NCBI GenBank assembly: GCA_964605835.1
Contig: CAZSEH010000005.1
Span: forward strand, 1-64,000
DNA length: 64,000 bases
Reading direction: 5' to 3'
DNA from: Palsa-1447 sp964605835
GTDB lineage: Bacteria; Verrucomicrobiota; Verrucomicrobiia; Opitutales; Opitutaceae
Positions 8,439 to 17,156 of this stretch are shown here, piece by piece. The translations under genes and the position numbers were made by a program. Each line of letters opens with the position of its first letter. The stretch's first letter is position 1. The notes under the pieces are model-generated. The model worked only from the letters and a program-made list of their open reading frames with translations. It was not told the origin of the DNA and searched no databases.

Positions 8439-10376
8439 CTATCTGAGGATGAAATTGATGACTACGCAGGCGGCGATCAGCGCCGTGCCCAGGACGGCCG
8501 GGCGCTGGTACCAGGGCGTGCCTTCGTCCCGGATCTTGGGCGTCAGCGAGTAGACGAGCCCCTTGAGGTCCTCGTCCGACTTGGTCCGCCGGCTCGCCAG
8601 CGAGATGCCCGCCGTCAGGCTGAAGCACACGAGGAAGGCGAAGATGGCCAGCCAGAAGTTCTGGGCCATCTCGCTCGGGAACTCGTGGACAACGCCCAGG
8701 TAGCCGCCCTTCATGCCCGGCGCATTGCCCTGGGAGATGGTCAGCGCGTGAACGACCCCGGAAGTGGCCGTTCCGAAGATGAGCCCCAGGAAGGCGCCCG
8801 TGCCCGTCGTCCGCTTCCAGAACATCCCGAGCAGGAAGGTGGCGAAGAGCGGGGCGTTAACGAATGCGAACACGAGCTGGATGATATCCATGGCATTGTT
8901 GTACATGGACGCGAAATACGCGCAGGCTATGCTGAGAAGGATGCCGACGACGGTCATGATCTGTCCCATCCGCATGTAGTGCGAATCGGACTTGTTCGGC
9001 GCGAAGTAGGCCTGGTAAAGGTCGTAGGTCCAGACCGTGTTGAAGGCGGTGACGTTGCCCGCCATCCCCGACATGAACGAGGCAAGCAGGCCCGTGAGGG
9101 CGAGGCCGAGGAGTCCGGGCGGGCAGTAGCGCTTCACGAGCGAAAGGATGGTGCCGTCATAGTCGTATTCAGCGACGGCGTTCCACAGGCGATCCTGGAA
9201 GACATCCGGCGGGAGAGGCGCTGCGGCCCAGTCCTTCATCAGGGCGGCGACCTTGGCTGCGTCCATCTTCTTGCCGACCGCGGCGCTGACGTCCCTGAAT
9301 GCCTGGTCGGCGGGAGCGTTGGCGTCGGCAGCGACAACCGTCATCGCCCTTGCGTACACTGCATTGTCGAGGATGGGCGCGGGGATGCGGTATCCCTTGT
9401 TCGGCAGGGTCATCAATGCGACGGCGATCATTCCGGGCAGGATGACGAGGGCTGGAAAGAGCATCTTCGGCACTGCGGCGACCAGCGGGGTGTTGCGCGC
9501 GGCGGTCATGTTGCGCGCGGCCATGGCGCGCTGGATGACGAGAAAGTTGGTGCACCAATAGCCGAACGAGAGCACGAACCCGAGGCCGAAGACCATCGCG
9601 AACCAGTCGACCCCCATCGGGTTGTAGGCCGGCCCGGCAAGCAGCGGCTTCCATGCGCTCGTCCATGCGTCTGCGCTATAGGTAGTGGCGGTTTCCCTCA
9701 AATGGAGGGCCGCGGGGTTGGTCGCGACGCCCCTGAGCATCTCCGTCATGGCGTGGTAGCCGCCGACGTCCTTGAGGCCCAGGTAGACGACCGGCGCAAA
9801 ACCGAGCACGATCATGAAGAACTGCAGCACTTCCGTATAGATGGCCGAAGTGAGGCCGCCCTTGAGCACGTAGAGCAGCACAACCGCCGAACAGATCCAG
9901 AGGCTCGCGTTATAGTTCCATCCGAGAAGGAGGTGAAGGAGCTTCGCCAGCGCATTCATCGATATGCCGGAGGCGAACACCGTCATCACGGCAAACGAGA
10001 TCGAGTTGAGCGTGCGCACCCGCTCGTCGAAGCGCATCTTCAGGTATTCCGGCACGGAGCGGGCCTTTGAGCCGTAATAGAACGGCATCATGAAGACGGA
10101 GAGAAACACCATGGCCGGGATGGCGCCGACCCAGTAGAAATTGGCCTGGATGATTCCATACTTTGCGCCGCTGGCCGCCATGCCCACGAGTTCCAGCGCG
10201 CCGAGGTTCGCCGAGATGAAGGCCAGTCCGGTGACCCAGGTCGGAAGCGAGCGGCCGGACGTGAGAAAGTCCGACGAACTCCGCATGTATTTCTTGAGGG
10301 CGAAGCCTATGCCGACGACGAAGCCGGTATAGGTGAGCAGGATGAGGTAATCGAGCCAGGTAAGCGTGACTTGCAT
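8439..10376 (-). CDS. Sodium/sugar symporter, SSS (SGLT-like) family
   Basis: This 645-residue LeuT-fold transporter probably takes up galactose with sodium. Recognisable parts are the N-terminal GFVVGIGFALKKYMRSSSDF, SGRSLPTWVTGLAFISANLG in helix 2, and GLLASFMSGMAGNVTAFNTV, the sodium-site helix. Compared with bacterial SGLTs, it seems to carry an extra soluble stretch of about 60-70 residues in the loop after LPNKGYRIPAPILDNAVYA (roughly residues 330-400). Substrate assignment rests on the neighbouring galK. About 180 bp upstream of the start holds no gene and probably the promoter. Confidence 0.92.
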   Translation of the reverse strand: MQVTLTWLDYLILLTYTGFVVGIGFALKKYMRSSSDFLTSGRSLPTWVTGLAFISANLGALELVGMAASGAKYGIIQANFYWVGAIPAMVFLSVFMMPFYYGSKARSVPEYLKMRFDERVRTLNSISFAVMTVFASGISMNALAKLLHLLLGWNYNASLWICSAVVLLYVLKGGLTSAIYTEVLQFFMIVLGFAPVVYLGLKDVGGYHAMTEMLRGVATNPAALHLRETATTYSADAWTSAWKPLLAGPAYNPMGVDWFAMVFGLGFVLSFGYWCTNFLVIQRAMAARNMTAARNTPLVAAVPKMLFPALVILPGMIAVALMTLPNKGYRIPAPILDNAVYARAMTVVAADANAPADQAFRDVSAAVGKKMDAAKVAALMKDWAAAPLPPDVFQDRLWNAVAEYDYDGTILSLVKRYCPPGLLGLALTGLLASFMSGMAGNVTAFNTVWTYDLYQAYFAPNKSDSHYMRMGQIMTVVGILLSIACAYFASMYNNAMDIIQLVFAFVNAPLFATFLLGMFWKRTTGTGAFLGLIFGTATSGVVHALTISQGNAPGMKGGYLGVVHEFPSEMAQNFWLAIFAFLVCFSLTAGISLASRRTKSDEDLKGLVYSLTPKIRDEGTPWYQRPAVLGTALIAACVVINFILR

Positions 10377-10554
10377 AACTCTCGGGGTTTATGGGTATCG
10401 GATATCGTTGCCGCATCAGGCATTGCGCCAGACTTCCGGCACAGCTGTCAGGAAAGGGTGGGATGCGGGCTGTGGGTTATCAAGCACCAATGGCCGCCCT
10501 GTCCGGTAGCGGACACAGTTTCAGTCCGGCTTTTCACGGGAAATATTTTCCTAA
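10377..10554. other. Intergenic region upstream of the symporter, no gene seen
   Basis: This 178-bp stretch lies between the symporter start and the stop of the REC-histidine kinase, both on the minus strand. It should hold the promoter of the galactose set. I find no clear -10/-35 pair and no strong terminator. The only local symmetry is a short GTCCGGTAGCGGAC hairpin near 10500. Confidence 0.4.
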
Positions 10555-11688
10555 TCAGCCGGCCGGGGGCCTGGAAGGCACCGTGAAGAAAAACGTGGCG
10601 CCGGAATCCGGGGCGGCCTCCGCCCAGATGCGCCCCCCGTGCCGCTCGATGATGCGCCGGGCGGTGGCGAGCCCCACGCCCGTGCCTTCAAACTCATGGG
10701 CATGATGCAGACGCTGGAACACCCCGAAGAGCCGGTCGGCATGGCGCATGTCGAAGCCCACTCCGTTGTCCCGCACAAAATAGACCGGGGCCGCGCCGGC
10801 ATTTCCAGGCATGCATCCGACCTCGACGATCGCTGGGTTGCGCCCCCGGGTGAATTTGAGCGCATTTGAGATCAGATTGGCCACGGCCTGGCGAAGCAGC
10901 GTCGGGTCTCCCTGCGCCGGCGGCAGCGCCTGAACGCGGAAGTCCACGCGGCGACCGGCCGACTCCCTCTCCAGATCCGTGAACACATCGCGGCAGAGGC
11001 GCTCGAGGTCCACGGCAGCCCGGGTGAGAGCCTGCTGGCCGAAGCGGGAGAAGGAGAGAAGGGCGCCGATGAGCCCGTCCATTTCCACTGCGCCCGCATC
11101 GATCAAGTCGAGGTAGTGTCGCACTTCCGCGGGCAGGGCCCGCACGTGGTTGTCGCGGATGATCTCGATGAAGCCGCTGATGGTGCGCAGGGGCGTGCGC
11201 AGATCGTGGGCGACCGAGGAGGAAAACGCCTCCAGATCGCGGTTGGCCGCTTCCAGGCTTGCCGCGTGATCCTGCACCTGCCTTTCCAATTCGGCGTTCT
11301 TCTTCCGCAGGCGCTGCACGGTCAGGGCGCGCTCCAGCGCGGGCAGGAGCGCGTGCAGCTTGATCGGTTTCAGCACGTAATCGATGGCCCCGGTCCGCAT
11401 CGCCTCCACGGCCGTGGGGATCGATCCGTGACCGGTCATGATGATTGCGACGAGGCCCGGATCGATCGAAAGCGCGTCCTTGAGAAGGGCGATGCCGTCC
11501 ATCTTCGGCATGACAAGATCGGTCAGCACAAGGTCGAACTTGCCCTGCCTGAGTGCGCCCAGGGCCTCGGCCGCCGAGGCGACGGCAACCACATGGTAGC
11601 CCTCGTCCCGCAGCGTGTTGCGCAGGGCGGTCATCAGCGAAATTTCGTCGTCGACGACGAGCAGGCGGCCGGTTGGTCGGTTTGGCAT
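10555..11688 (-). CDS. Response-regulator/histidine kinase hybrid (REC-HisKA-HATPase)
   Basis: This 377-residue cytoplasmic hybrid starts with a receiver domain (acidic VVDDE near 10, phosphoacceptor Asp in VLTDLVMPKMDG, Lys in DYVLKPIK). A coiled coil follows, then HisKA with the phosphorylated His in SSSVAHDLRTPLRT, and a HATPase with N-box NLISNALKF, DNGVGFD and GTGVGLATARRI. It lacks membrane segments and a sensor domain, so its input is probably phosphotransfer to the receiver, plausibly from the kinase encoded just upstream (20 bp away). The start is the ATG at 11688. Confidence 0.9.
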   Translation of the reverse strand: MPNRPTGRLLVVDDEISLMTALRNTLRDEGYHVVAVASAAEALGALRQGKFDLVLTDLVMPKMDGIALLKDALSIDPGLVAIIMTGHGSIPTAVEAMRTGAIDYVLKPIKLHALLPALERALTVQRLRKKNAELERQVQDHAASLEAANRDLEAFSSSVAHDLRTPLRTISGFIEIIRDNHVRALPAEVRHYLDLIDAGAVEMDGLIGALLSFSRFGQQALTRAAVDLERLCRDVFTDLERESAGRRVDFRVQALPPAQGDPTLLRQAVANLISNALKFTRGRNPAIVEVGCMPGNAGAAPVYFVRDNGVGFDMRHADRLFGVFQRLHHAHEFEGTGVGLATARRIIERHGGRIWAEAAPDSGATFFFTVPSRPPAG

Positions 11689-11708
11689 TCTTGGAGGCGG
11701 GCGGACGC

Positions 11709-13604
11709 TCAAACCCCGCCCAGGGCTTCGCGCAACTCGCGCAGCTTGGGGGGCTTTGTCAGGATGCGGTCCACGTTCGTCGGGACCGGCCCCTCGGCAG
11801 GCGGACCATGGCCCCATCCGGTGAGAAGGAAGACAGGCGTGCCCGGCGACGCCGACTTTACGACGGTGGCGACCCGGTGGCCGTCCACATGGGGCATTCC
11901 AAGGTCGGTGATGACAACGTCAAAAGGCCGGTCCGACCTTTGCGCCGCCAGGAAGGCCTCGATGCCCGCCTGCCCGCCGCCGGCCTGCTCCACCTCGTGT
12001 CCTTCATCGGTGAGCGTTCTGGCGAGCGAATCGAGGAGACTTGCATCATCGTCCACGACAAGAATGCGCAAGGGGGATGAGGCGCGGGGTCCCGGGCCGG
12101 TGTCGGTTGGAAGTTCCACGGCGGCCGCTGGAAGCGTGAAAAGCAGCCTGACCGTCGTTCCCGCCCCCGGCGCGCTGTCGATTTCGATCCTGGCGTCGTG
12201 GCGCCGCACGGTTCCATACACCATGGCTAGCCCGAGACCGGTGCCGCGTTCCCCCTTTGTCGTAAAGAACGGCTCCATGCACCGCCGCCTGGTTTCTTCG
12301 TCCATGCCAACACCCGTGTCCGACACCTCGATGCTTGCAACGGACGATTCCGGGGATCCGCCGCCGGTTGCCCCGCCGCGAACAAGGCTCGTGCGAAGGG
12401 TGAGCGTGCCGCCCTCGGGCATCGCGTCGACCGCGTTGAAGATGAGGTTGGTCAGCGCCTCGCGAATCTCGCTCTCCACCCCCATCACGGCGACCTGGGC
12501 GGGCGCCAGGTCGGTCTTCATCCGTATGACCACGCCGCGCTGCTGGGCGGTGTAGGACCAATGGGCGCGCGTCAGCTCGGCGACCTGCTCCACCGATCGG
12601 TTGAGGTCGACTGGCGTGAGGGCGAGCTGCGGCTCGCGCTTGCGGTAGAACTCCCGCAGCCTCCGGACGGTCTGCGCGACATCGTCGATTGCTCGCTGGA
12701 TCGTGGTCAGGTAGGTCCGCGTCCTTTCGCTGAGGTTCGGCTCCCTCTCGAGAAGGGACTCGAGGTAAAGGGAGGCAGGCGAGATGGCGTTGTTGATGTC
12801 ATGGGCGATGCCGCTCGCCATCTGCCCGAGCGCGCGCAGCCGCTCCTGCTGCGTGATGGCCAGCTGCGTCTGGCGCAAGTCGTCATAGGCCTTCTGCAGG
12901 GCCATGTTCTGCTCCTGGATCTGGCCGAGCATATGGTTGAATGCGGCGGTGAGCAGGCCCAGCTCGTCGTCCCCGAATTTGTGCGCGCGAACGGAATAGT
13001 CCTGACGGTCGGACACCGCCTTGGCCGTCTCGGCGAGCGCCAGGATCGGCCGCGAGATCTGCTTCTGCAGCTTTCGCGCCAGGGTGTAGGCAACCAAAGA
13101 CGTGGCGGCGATGACCAGGATCGCTATTGTGGAATAGAGGCGGAGGCGATCGTACAGCGCGGCCATGTCGGACTCGAGATACAGCGTCCCCAGGCGCTGG
13201 CCCACAACCTGCTCCACCGGGGCAAAGCCGACCATGTGCCCCCGCTCGAAATGGTACCCATCGGCCTCCGGGGCGGCGGGAAGGGCCGTGTCGTGCAGGC
13301 CGGCCGGATAACGGGCAAAGACCTTTCCCTGTCGGTCGTAAAGGCACGCCGCGACGATGTGGCGTTCGGCCTTGAGCGCCGCCAGGATCTCCGTCGCGTC
13401 ATCCTGGTTGGCAAATGCGAGAACGCCCGTGCTGTTTGCGGCGACCACCTCGCCCAGTGTGGAAAGCTGGCGGACCGAGTCCTGTCGGAAGGTGAACACA
13501 TCGTAGGAAAGGAACGCCGTGCAGGTCAAAAGGAGCACGACCGCGCTCGTGCCGAGAATGATCGTCGTCAGTTTCCGCCTGATCGGTATGTCCTGGAAGC
13601 GCAT
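11709..13604 (-). CDS. Membrane hybrid histidine kinase (CHASE8-like sensor, HAMP, HisKA, HATPase, REC)
   Basis: This 631-residue kinase has a membrane helix near 12-30 and a periplasmic domain at about 35-155 with the CHASE8 pattern (YDVFTFRQD, NSTGVLAF, ACLYDRQGKVFARYP). A second helix and a HAMP domain follow at about 155-225. HisKA has its His in GIAHDINNAISPASL; the HATPase shows NLIFNAVDAMPEGG, DTGVGMD and GTGLGLAMV; a C-terminal receiver has DVVITDLGMPHVDG. The start is 3 bp after the YfiR stop. In the YfiBNR system YfiR binds a CHASE8 sensor whose output is a diguanylate cyclase. Here the output is a kinase, so YfiR control of this kinase is inferred. Confidence 0.9.
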   Translation of the reverse strand: MRFQDIPIRRKLTTIILGTSAVVLLLTCTAFLSYDVFTFRQDSVRQLSTLGEVVAANSTGVLAFANQDDATEILAALKAERHIVAACLYDRQGKVFARYPAGLHDTALPAAPEADGYHFERGHMVGFAPVEQVVGQRLGTLYLESDMAALYDRLRLYSTIAILVIAATSLVAYTLARKLQKQISRPILALAETAKAVSDRQDYSVRAHKFGDDELGLLTAAFNHMLGQIQEQNMALQKAYDDLRQTQLAITQQERLRALGQMASGIAHDINNAISPASLYLESLLEREPNLSERTRTYLTTIQRAIDDVAQTVRRLREFYRKREPQLALTPVDLNRSVEQVAELTRAHWSYTAQQRGVVIRMKTDLAPAQVAVMGVESEIREALTNLIFNAVDAMPEGGTLTLRTSLVRGGATGGGSPESSVASIEVSDTGVGMDEETRRRCMEPFFTTKGERGTGLGLAMVYGTVRRHDARIEIDSAPGAGTTVRLLFTLPAAAVELPTDTGPGPRASSPLRILVVDDDASLLDSLARTLTDEGHEVEQAGGGQAGIEAFLAAQRSDRPFDVVITDLGMPHVDGHRVATVVKSASPGTPVFLLTGWGHGPPAEGPVPTNVDRILTKPPKLRELREALGGV

Positions 13605-13607
13605 GGG

Positions 13608-14207
13608 CTAGTTCGTCCCTGTCGCCACGATCGTCGCGTGGGCCAGGAGTTTGGAACTGATCGTCAGGCCGGACGCCTTGGCCGCGGCCACGTTGATCCT
13701 GAGCCGGATCTTCCCGTTTTCGGTCACAAATCGGACCATTCCGCCCAGGCGCGCAAAGTTGTCGAGGTCGCCAACCGTAAGGAGGCTTCGGCCCTTGATC
13801 CGCGCAAGGACGCTGCCGAGATGGTCGGCCTCAGAGCGGCTGATGAACAGGATGTGACAATCCGCGACGTCCTCGACCTGGCTGTACCGGCGCACAACCA
13901 GGCGGCGGTCTCCGATCTTTTCGCCCTGGACAACCCTGTCCAGATAGGAACCGAATGGGTCGTCTCCGAGTACGCCGATGACGATCGGCGACTGCGCCCC
14001 CTGAAAGGCGCCCGGCGGCCACGAAACGAACTGCGCGAAGTTGAAAAGGAAGACCGCCTTGAGTTGGTACCCCGCGGGAATCGCCGCCTGCGCGGGCGGC
14101 TCAGCCGACGCGACCGGGAGAATGGCCACGGCTGCGCAGCAGGCCGCGAAAACCCTGATTGCGGCGAGGCGGAGCCACCGGCATCCCGTGGTCATCAAAA
14201 ACGCCAT
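13608..14207 (-). CDS. YfiR family periplasmic protein (DUF4154)
   Basis: This 199-residue secreted protein has a signal peptide (basic start, then IRVFAACCAAVAILPVASA, cut near residue 35) and the YfiR core: YQLKAVFLFNFAQFVSWPP, PIVIGVLGDDPFG, CHILFISRSE, and the C-terminal RFVTENGKIRLRINVAAAKASGL. In Pseudomonas, YfiR is a periplasmic repressor of the CHASE8-bearing YfiN. The start overlaps the receptor stop by 13 bp, and the kinase follows after 3 bp, so the three genes are almost certainly one transcript. Confidence 0.92.
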   Translation of the reverse strand: MAFLMTTGCRWLRLAAIRVFAACCAAVAILPVASAEPPAQAAIPAGYQLKAVFLFNFAQFVSWPPGAFQGAQSPIVIGVLGDDPFGSYLDRVVQGEKIGDRRLVVRRYSQVEDVADCHILFISRSEADHLGSVLARIKGRSLLTVGDLDNFARLGGMVRFVTENGKIRLRINVAAAKASGLTISSKLLAHATIVATGTN

Positions 14208-16168
14208 GACGTTTCTGCGTAAATGCTGCGCGGGATCTCCCGGCGGGTCCCGGGGGTGTTGAATTCGGCGTGCCGGCTGTGCAGGAGGTTCTTCCCGTCA
14301 ATTGACAACTCCCAGCCGGCGACCGGCCGCCATCCCAGGTGCAGGTTCAACTCGGCGTAGCCCGGCACGGACTGGCTGCCGATCGGCCCGATTGCGCGGA
14401 AGTCGGCGTCGAGCTGCAATTCCGAGGAGACGTCCCACAGCGAATGGAGCGAAAATTGCTGGTTCGGATCGTGGGAGATCTCCCGGTTGACACGCCGGTC
14501 CGGGGTCCCCGGCTGCGGTTCGCTGCTGGCGCGCAAGTCCGTGTAGCCCGCGCGCAGGCGCCACGTCCCGGTGACCCGCCAGTCCGCCGCCAATTCCGCG
14601 CCCGCGGACTGTCCGACAAGACCGCTGCTGCGAACGACGGGGAAAGGCTTCGGGGGATTCAGGGGCTCGAGGCTCCGCAGATCACGGTAGTCATTGTAAA
14701 AAGTGGATATGGAGACGGCCAGCCTTGGATCGACCTGGACGCGGTACCCCAGCTCATAAGCGATCAGTATCTCGGAAACCACATTCGGGCCGCCGGCGAT
14801 GTTATAGGGCGGGTTGGCCGGGGAATAGAGGTCGACGTCGACCCGGTTGGGCGTCCGCACGGCCCGCGAAACGGCGGTCCATACAGTCTGCGTCTTGTCC
14901 GGGGTCCACGCAATTCGCCCGCTCGGCTCAAACTCGAAACCGGTATACTCGTTGTGCTCGACCTTCGAGCCGACGATCAGGTGCCATTGATCCGGACTCA
15001 GCGCAATATCGTCCTGGGCGAAGGCGTTGAACAGGCTCCGCCCGAGATTCGGCGGCAGGAACGCCTCCGCGGGCGTGAAATTGGCAATGTCGTCGTCCTC
15101 CCGTCGGTAACCGACGCCGCATACGATATCATGCGCGTTGCCGGGCAGGCAATGGAACTGGAAATCGGAGTCATAGGCGTCGACGTCCTGGGTGAACGAG
15201 CCGGGAATCCGCCGGTGGGTCTGGTCGTAATAGACCTGGAATTTGAAGTCGGAGGTTTCGGAGAGCTGGTCCGACCAGCGGCCGAGGAGGTTGCCGCCGT
15301 TCGCCCGGATGTTGTCCGGACCGACCTGGCCCATGGTGGCGTCGTAGGCGTCGCCCTGGAATGTGAGCAGGTTGCCTCCCGCCTCATCCCAATCGACCCG
15401 AAACCCGGTCTGCCCGGTCCTCCACGCGTCATTCCCATTCTGGCCGTTTGGCTGGAACGAATTGCCGCGATCGGTGTATTTTGCGTAGACGCGATAATAG
15501 GCGTCCGGCGCAAGCTTGCCGCCGTAGCGCGCTCCGCCGGACTCCGTCAGTTCGGTCCCTCCGCCGGCGAACAGCAGCCCCCCCTGGGTGTCCTTGGCGC
15601 TCTTCGTCGTGATATTGATTACCCCATTGACGGCGTTGGCGCCCCACTGCGTCGCGCCCGGCCCGCTGATGACCTCGATCCGGTCCACGTCCTGCAGGAG
15701 CGTGTCCTGCACGTCCCAGTAAACGCCGCCATAAAGCGGGGAGTAGACAGAGCGCCCGTCCATAAGGACGAGCATCTTGTCGGCGAAAAGGTCGTCGAAT
15801 CCGCGCGCCGTGACGGCCCATTGGCGGGAATCGATCTGCGCCACCTCAAGGTTTGAGGCGAGGCGCAATGCCTCGGGTATGCTCGTTGCGCCGGCGCGGG
15901 CGATGTCGTCGCCCGTTATGACCTGGATCGCCGAGGCCACCTCGAGCAGCTTCTCCGGGCGCTTCGAAACCGAAGTCACCACCATGTCCAGGAGCTGGTC
16001 CACGCTCAGCTTCTTCAAGGCGTCCGGCGGAGGGAGAACGGGCTCGGCCTGTCCTGCCGCGCGCGGCATGGCGCCACCGAGGCCAGCCAGAAAAAGGAGC
16101 AGCGCGATCCAGCCCGCCGACCCAGGGTGACCATTGCACGGAGAGCGCGGGTGACGCGGGGAGGTCAT
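14195..16168 (-). CDS. TonB-dependent outer-membrane receptor
   Basis: This is a 657-residue TonB-dependent receptor. From the ATG at 16168 there is a signal peptide (IALLLFLAGLGGAMPRAAG). The plug domain includes VITGDDIARAGATSIPEALR, MLVLMDGRSVYSPL and VDRIEVISGPGATQWGANA, and a beta-barrel ends in the outer-membrane sorting pattern with terminal F (YAETSWRF). The LSVDQLLDMVVTSVSKRPE motif after the signal marks the receptor type often found beside YfiR genes. The ligand is unknown. Together with YfiR and the kinase it may pass an outer-membrane signal inward; it may equally just import something. Confidence 0.93.
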   Translation of the reverse strand: MTSPRHPRSPCNGHPGSAGWIALLLFLAGLGGAMPRAAGQAEPVLPPPDALKKLSVDQLLDMVVTSVSKRPEKLLEVASAIQVITGDDIARAGATSIPEALRLASNLEVAQIDSRQWAVTARGFDDLFADKMLVLMDGRSVYSPLYGGVYWDVQDTLLQDVDRIEVISGPGATQWGANAVNGVINITTKSAKDTQGGLLFAGGGTELTESGGARYGGKLAPDAYYRVYAKYTDRGNSFQPNGQNGNDAWRTGQTGFRVDWDEAGGNLLTFQGDAYDATMGQVGPDNIRANGGNLLGRWSDQLSETSDFKFQVYYDQTHRRIPGSFTQDVDAYDSDFQFHCLPGNAHDIVCGVGYRREDDDIANFTPAEAFLPPNLGRSLFNAFAQDDIALSPDQWHLIVGSKVEHNEYTGFEFEPSGRIAWTPDKTQTVWTAVSRAVRTPNRVDVDLYSPANPPYNIAGGPNVVSEILIAYELGYRVQVDPRLAVSISTFYNDYRDLRSLEPLNPPKPFPVVRSSGLVGQSAGAELAADWRVTGTWRLRAGYTDLRASSEPQPGTPDRRVNREISHDPNQQFSLHSLWDVSSELQLDADFRAIGPIGSQSVPGYAELNLHLGWRPVAGWELSIDGKNLLHSRHAEFNTPGTRREIPRSIYAETSWRF

Positions 16169-16244
16169 CGTTCTTTTCTTTGGGATCTCGGCTCTGTCAT
16201 GGCAAGAATTCGGAAATTCACATTTCCCAGGCGAACGCAGGCCG

Positions 16245-16955
16245 CTACAGGCCGCGCTGGCGGTCGTCCCACAGCACGGCCTCCCGCATGAGGGCACCCG
16301 CGTTCCTCAAACCGAGCTTCTCCTTGATTCGCGCCTCATAGGAGCCGACCGTTTTTGCGCTCACGTGAATGAGACCGGCTATTTCCTTCGCGGTGCGGCC
16401 CTGGCCGCGCAGCTGGAAGACCTCCATTTCGCGGTCGCTCAGAAGCTCGTCCGGCGAACTGCCTCCCGGCGCGGCCCCGCTGAAGAGCTTTCCCGCCAGC
16501 TGGGACGACAGGGTCGGGCTGGCGTAAAATTTCCCCTCAAGCACGGCCCGGATGGCCTCGATGATCCGGGGACCGGGATCGCGCTTGACTGCGTAGCCGT
16601 GCGCCCCGGCGCGGAATGCCCGTATTGCCACGGTGGCGTCATCGTAGGTGGTCAGGACAAGCAGCCGCACCTTTGGAAACCGCGCCCGCAAATCCTTGAT
16701 CAATTCCAGGCCCGAACCGCGCGGCAGGGCAAGATCCACGATCACGATGTCGGGTCGTGCCTCCGGAACCATGGCGAGCGCCCCGGCGGCCTCGTCGGCC
16801 TGCCCGCAGATCTCGAGGTCCGATTCGAGGGCGATCATGCTGGCGAGCCATTCCCGCACCAGGGGGTGGTCGTCCATCAGGAACACGCGGGCCCGGGCCG
16901 CCGCGGCGGGCTTGTGCAAACCTTTCAAAACAGGGGATGGCAGCGCAGTCTTCAC
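16245..16955 (-). CDS. NarL/FixJ-type response regulator
   Basis: This 236-residue two-domain regulator has a receiver (MDDHPLVREW at about 27, phosphoacceptor Asp in VIVDLALPRGSG, Lys in GYAVKRDPGP) and a C-terminal LuxR-type helix-turn-helix (LSDREMEVFQLRGQGRTAKE...HVSAKTVGSYEARIKEKLG). It lies 76 bp upstream of the receptor gene on the same strand, so it may regulate or be cotranscribed with that locus. Its cognate kinase is not proven. The two nearby kinases both lack an adjacent free regulator other than this one. Confidence 0.92.
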   Translation of the reverse strand: MKTALPSPVLKGLHKPAAAARARVFLMDDHPLVREWLASMIALESDLEICGQADEAAGALAMVPEARPDIVIVDLALPRGSGLELIKDLRARFPKVRLLVLTTYDDATVAIRAFRAGAHGYAVKRDPGPRIIEAIRAVLEGKFYASPTLSSQLAGKLFSGAAPGGSSPDELLSDREMEVFQLRGQGRTAKEIAGLIHVSAKTVGSYEARIKEKLGLRNAGALMREAVLWDDRQRGL

Positions 16956-17156
16956 GGACGGCCCTAGTATGCCGCCGGTGATCCCGATGGCAATAAGGGA
17001 TAGGGGCCGGGCGCGGGCTAGCTACCATTCCGGAGATGTCCCTGTTTGCGGGTGGGTTGCGGATAATCTTGTGAGGAAAATCCCTACAGGATTGGATTCC
17101 GTCGTTGGCAGAGCCGGATCGCCAGGGGCGCTTCGCCGGCCACAATAACGGATGCA

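Noticed and set aside
8094..10070. A 658-codon open frame on the plus strand across the symporter gene
   Set aside because: It is the antisense shadow of the sodium/sugar symporter; composition is Arg/Gly/His-rich with no recognisable domain. High GC makes such frames common here, as also at 12561-14222, 14339-15856 and 22676-24787.
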